From contig DATKPY010000003.1 in the NCBI GenBank assembly GCA_035523875.1, positions 62,001 to 126,000 of the forward strand: a stretch of 64,000 bases of DNA. Direction: 5' to 3'. This DNA comes from JASHUC01 sp035523875 (GTDB lineage: Bacteria; Pseudomonadota; Gammaproteobacteria; Steroidobacterales; Steroidobacteraceae). Below the pieces are notes generated by a model. That model was given only the letters and a program-made list of their open reading frames with translations, was not told the DNA's origin and did not search any database. Below, piece by piece: positions 62,801 through 64,000 of this stretch. Position numbers and translations under genes: made by a program. Positions within the stretch are counted from its first letter, which is position 1, and each line of letters opens with the position of its first letter.

Positions 62801-64000
62801 AGACGATTGAATCCGTCGTTCTCGGCATCCCCGTTCCAGGTCATCGTGAGCGCTTCGCGGAAGCGCCCTTCGATGCGGCTGATATCGATCGCGAGCCCGT
62901 CGCGGTGCTCCAGCTCGAAGTCCTGGATCCAGGCCGTGCCTCCCTCGGGCCAGGCGAGCTCGTACGGCCGCTCGGCGATCACCCGCAGGCCGAAGTTCTC
63001 GAGGATCGGCAGCAAATCGGAGATGGGCACCGGGTCGCCGATCCGCACGATCTTCAGATGCATCCGTGCAGGTTTCTGCTGCTGCGGACGATGCAGGCTC
63101 AGTCGCCGCGCGTCTGGAGCCGCGCGCAGCTGTTCGAGGTCGTCGATATCGACCAGCGCGTCGGCTGGCGCGACGTCCTCCTCGTATGCAAGCGGAAAGA
63201 CCCGACGGTAGCGCATCGCGAGCGCGATGCCGGCGGCTTCGCCCCCGCGCGCCACGAGCACTTCCCGCAGGCGATCAGTCCAGGTCAGCGCCGCTTCGGC
63301 GATGCGCCGCTCGATGGCCCCGATGTCGACTTTGCGCGGTCCAGGCGGCTCGGTGCGCACCACCACGTGCACGCGCGCGTGGCTGGAGCCTGAGATCTGC
63401 ACCTGACTCTCCACCGAGCGCCCGGCGAAGCCTTCCAGCACGATCTGCTCGATGCGCTGGCGGACCTCCGTGTTGTAGCGGTCGCGCGGGACGTACACGA
63501 GGCAGGAATAGAAGCGGTGATAGGGATCGCGCCGCGCCAGCAGACGCACGGTGCGGCGCTCGTACAGGTTGACGACGCCGCGCGCGATTCGGATCAGATC
63601 CTCCACGCTCGCCTGGAAGAGCTCGTCGCGCGGGTAGGTTTCCAGGACGTTGAGGACGGCCTTGCCGTCATGGCCATGGGGGTCGAGGCCGAAATACCGA
63701 ATCACCTGATCGACTTTCCGCCGCAGCACGGGGATGTCGCGCGGGCTGCGGTGATAGGCGGTCGAGGTCCACAGACCCAGGAAGCGGTGCTCACCGGTGA
63801 CCCGGCCGCGGGCATCGAAAGTCTTCACGCCCGCGTAGTCCAGATACTCGGCCCGATGCACCGTCGAGACGGAGTTGGCTTTGGTCAGGACCAGGAGCTC
63901 CCGGTCGCGGGCGCGGGCCCGGATGTCGCCCGTCAGCACGGTTGCGGCTGCCTTGCCGCCCGCGCCGCGCGTGCGCAGGATGCCGAGACCGCTGCGCGCG
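59899..64000 (-). CDS. gdhB: NAD-specific glutamate dehydrogenase, large type (5' end off the window)
   Basis: At least 1366 residues are visible and the frame stays open to the right edge, consistent with the ~1600-residue NAD-dependent family. A beginning fragment TKANSVSTVHRAEYLDY and the catalytic segments ARGGIRWSDRREDFRTEV, VPVGAKGGFVPK and VVAADKGTATFSD are visible. It oxidises glutamate to 2-oxoglutarate and ammonia. Regulation is often allosteric in this family. It leads into gpmA by 15 bases. The real start lies beyond 64000. Confidence 0.95.
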   Translation of the reverse strand, partial: ARSGLGILRTRGAGGKAAATVLTGDIRARARDRELLVLTKANSVSTVHRAEYLDYAGVKTFDARGRVTGEHRFLGLWTSTAYHRSPRDIPVLRRKVDQVIRYFGLDPHGHDGKAVLNVLETYPRDELFQASVEDLIRIARGVVNLYERRTVRLLARRDPYHRFYSCLVYVPRDRYNTEVRQRIEQIVLEGFAGRSVESQVQISGSSHARVHVVVRTEPPGPRKVDIGAIERRIAEAALTWTDRLREVLVARGGEAAGIALAMRYRRVFPLAYEEDVAPADALVDIDDLEQLRAAPDARRLSLHRPQQQKPARMHLKIVRIGDPVPISDLLPILENFGLRVIAERPYELAWPEGGTAWIQDFELEHRDGLAIDISRIEGRFREALTMTWNGDAENDGFNRLLLGAELTAREITILRAYCRYLLQTGVPFSQAYMERTLAANPAIAAGLVRLFESRLDPAAQTVTSRPRRPRKERPDGSGSSSEDIAAQIRASLDSVTSLDEDRILRAYLGLVQATLRTNFYRRDPDGEPLSYLSLKLDPAAIPELPLPRPKFEIFVYSPRVEGVHLRMGYVARGGIRWSDRREDFRTEVLGLMKAQNVKNTLIVPVGAKGGFVPKRLPTGSRDEVQAEVIACYRIFIRGLLDVTDNIVGNRVIPPPRVVRRDGDDAYLVVAADKGTATFSDIANSIAAEYGFWLGDAFASGGSAGYDHKRLAITARGGWECVKRHFRELGIDIQRTDFTVIGVGDMSGDVFGNGMLLSRKIKLRAAFNHQHIFLDPAPNAALSFAERARLAALPRSSWEDYDRRRISRGGGVYQRSAKAIALASEAQSMLGLPSTSAAPHEIVRAILRMPVDLLWNGGIGTYVKAAGESNLEIGDRANDAVRVNGSELGAKVVGEGGNLGLSQRGRIEYALRGGRLNTDFIDNSAGVNTSDVEVNFKILLNPLVESGKLRESERRRLLGAMTDDVAELVLRNNYLQSQALSTLELHSAERLPEYQHLIRLLERSGDLARALEFLPDDEQLTERSKRRLGLTRPELSVVLSYSKIWLSHHLLASDVPEDPYLSNELERYFPAVLRRRFAPAIRRHRLRREIIVTATANSLVNRMGPAFVLRAEEDTGAAPAKIARAYTAAREIVEMRKLWAEIETLDNRVPATTQYAMMYETSRLLRLMTYWLLAQRRGELKIDQAVAEFRGGVRELKAHIASSLTGASRERHEALRRRHVESGVPAELAGRIASLDALNSALDLVELAALRRAPVADTARVYFELGERVGLDWLREQVERLPVEGAWQAVARTELRLGVYLAQRQIAARALAGWRAGAAGGRVTAWMSAAGKELDHWQRMLSEMRAGGPADFATLSVALETVRKLAA

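Overview
The window is about 64 kb of very GC-rich, gene-dense bacterial chromosome. There is no gap over 300 bases, no insertion sequence, no integrase and no CRISPR array. BipA/TypA, HtpX, azurin, TesB, an RraB-like protein, DUF6763 and a very large NAD-glutamate dehydrogenase point to a free-living, respiring gammaproteobacterium. The genus cannot be fixed from the sequence. Many genes overlap as ATGA or GTGA, and several convergent pairs overlap at their 3' ends.

Layout. 1-4.4 kb: end of an outer-membrane protein gene, a secreted TPR-type protein, a SnoaL-like protein, typA and a DUF2721 membrane protein. 4.4-13.2 kb: alpha-glucan block, with an invertase/debranching-like hydrolase coupled to an ABC exporter, then glgB, treS-maltokinase and a LapA-like protein in the opposite direction. 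13.3-21 kb: glpQ, a GGDEF-EAL protein, a small Cys protein coupled to a ferredoxin-NADP reductase, azurin, tesB and a CpcT-like protein. 21-25.8 kb: a lipoprotein hydrolase, an FAD oxidase, htpX with a sigma32-type promoter, a VIT-family transporter without a normal start codon, and an acidic DUF6763 protein. 25.9-28.4 kb: proBA. 28.4-33.7 kb: molybdenum-cofactor operon with two multi-domain fusions. 34.3 kb: tRNA-Arg. 34.4-37.5 kb: sulfur operon (DsrE, solute-binding protein, TsdBA-type tetraheme fusion). 37.6-42.9 kb: an MFS transporter, YihY, an extradiol dioxygenase, a CmcJ-like oxidoreductase and a nickel permease.

42.9-52 kb is the most unusual block. Three SPFH (HflK/HflC-like) proteins are coupled to a P1B-type ATPase. 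Facing away from them is an operon for a CcoP-like diheme cytochrome, a parvulin-type isomerase and a HupE/UreJ-like protein whose usual histidine motifs look lost. This reads as a membrane-microdomain metal or redox system that I cannot match to a characterised pathway. 52-64 kb holds an ECF sigma factor, an amino-acid permease behind a palindromic region, a ModF-like ATPase, an MFS transporter, a PhzF-like protein, a YkoF-like protein, a [2Fe-2S] ferredoxin, an RraB-like protein, gpmA and the 3' part of the NAD-glutamate dehydrogenase gene.

Five genes have a -10-like box only 6-9 bases before ATG and no Shine-Dalgarno sequence, which suggests frequent leaderless transcripts. All functional calls come from reading motifs and translations; no database search was run.
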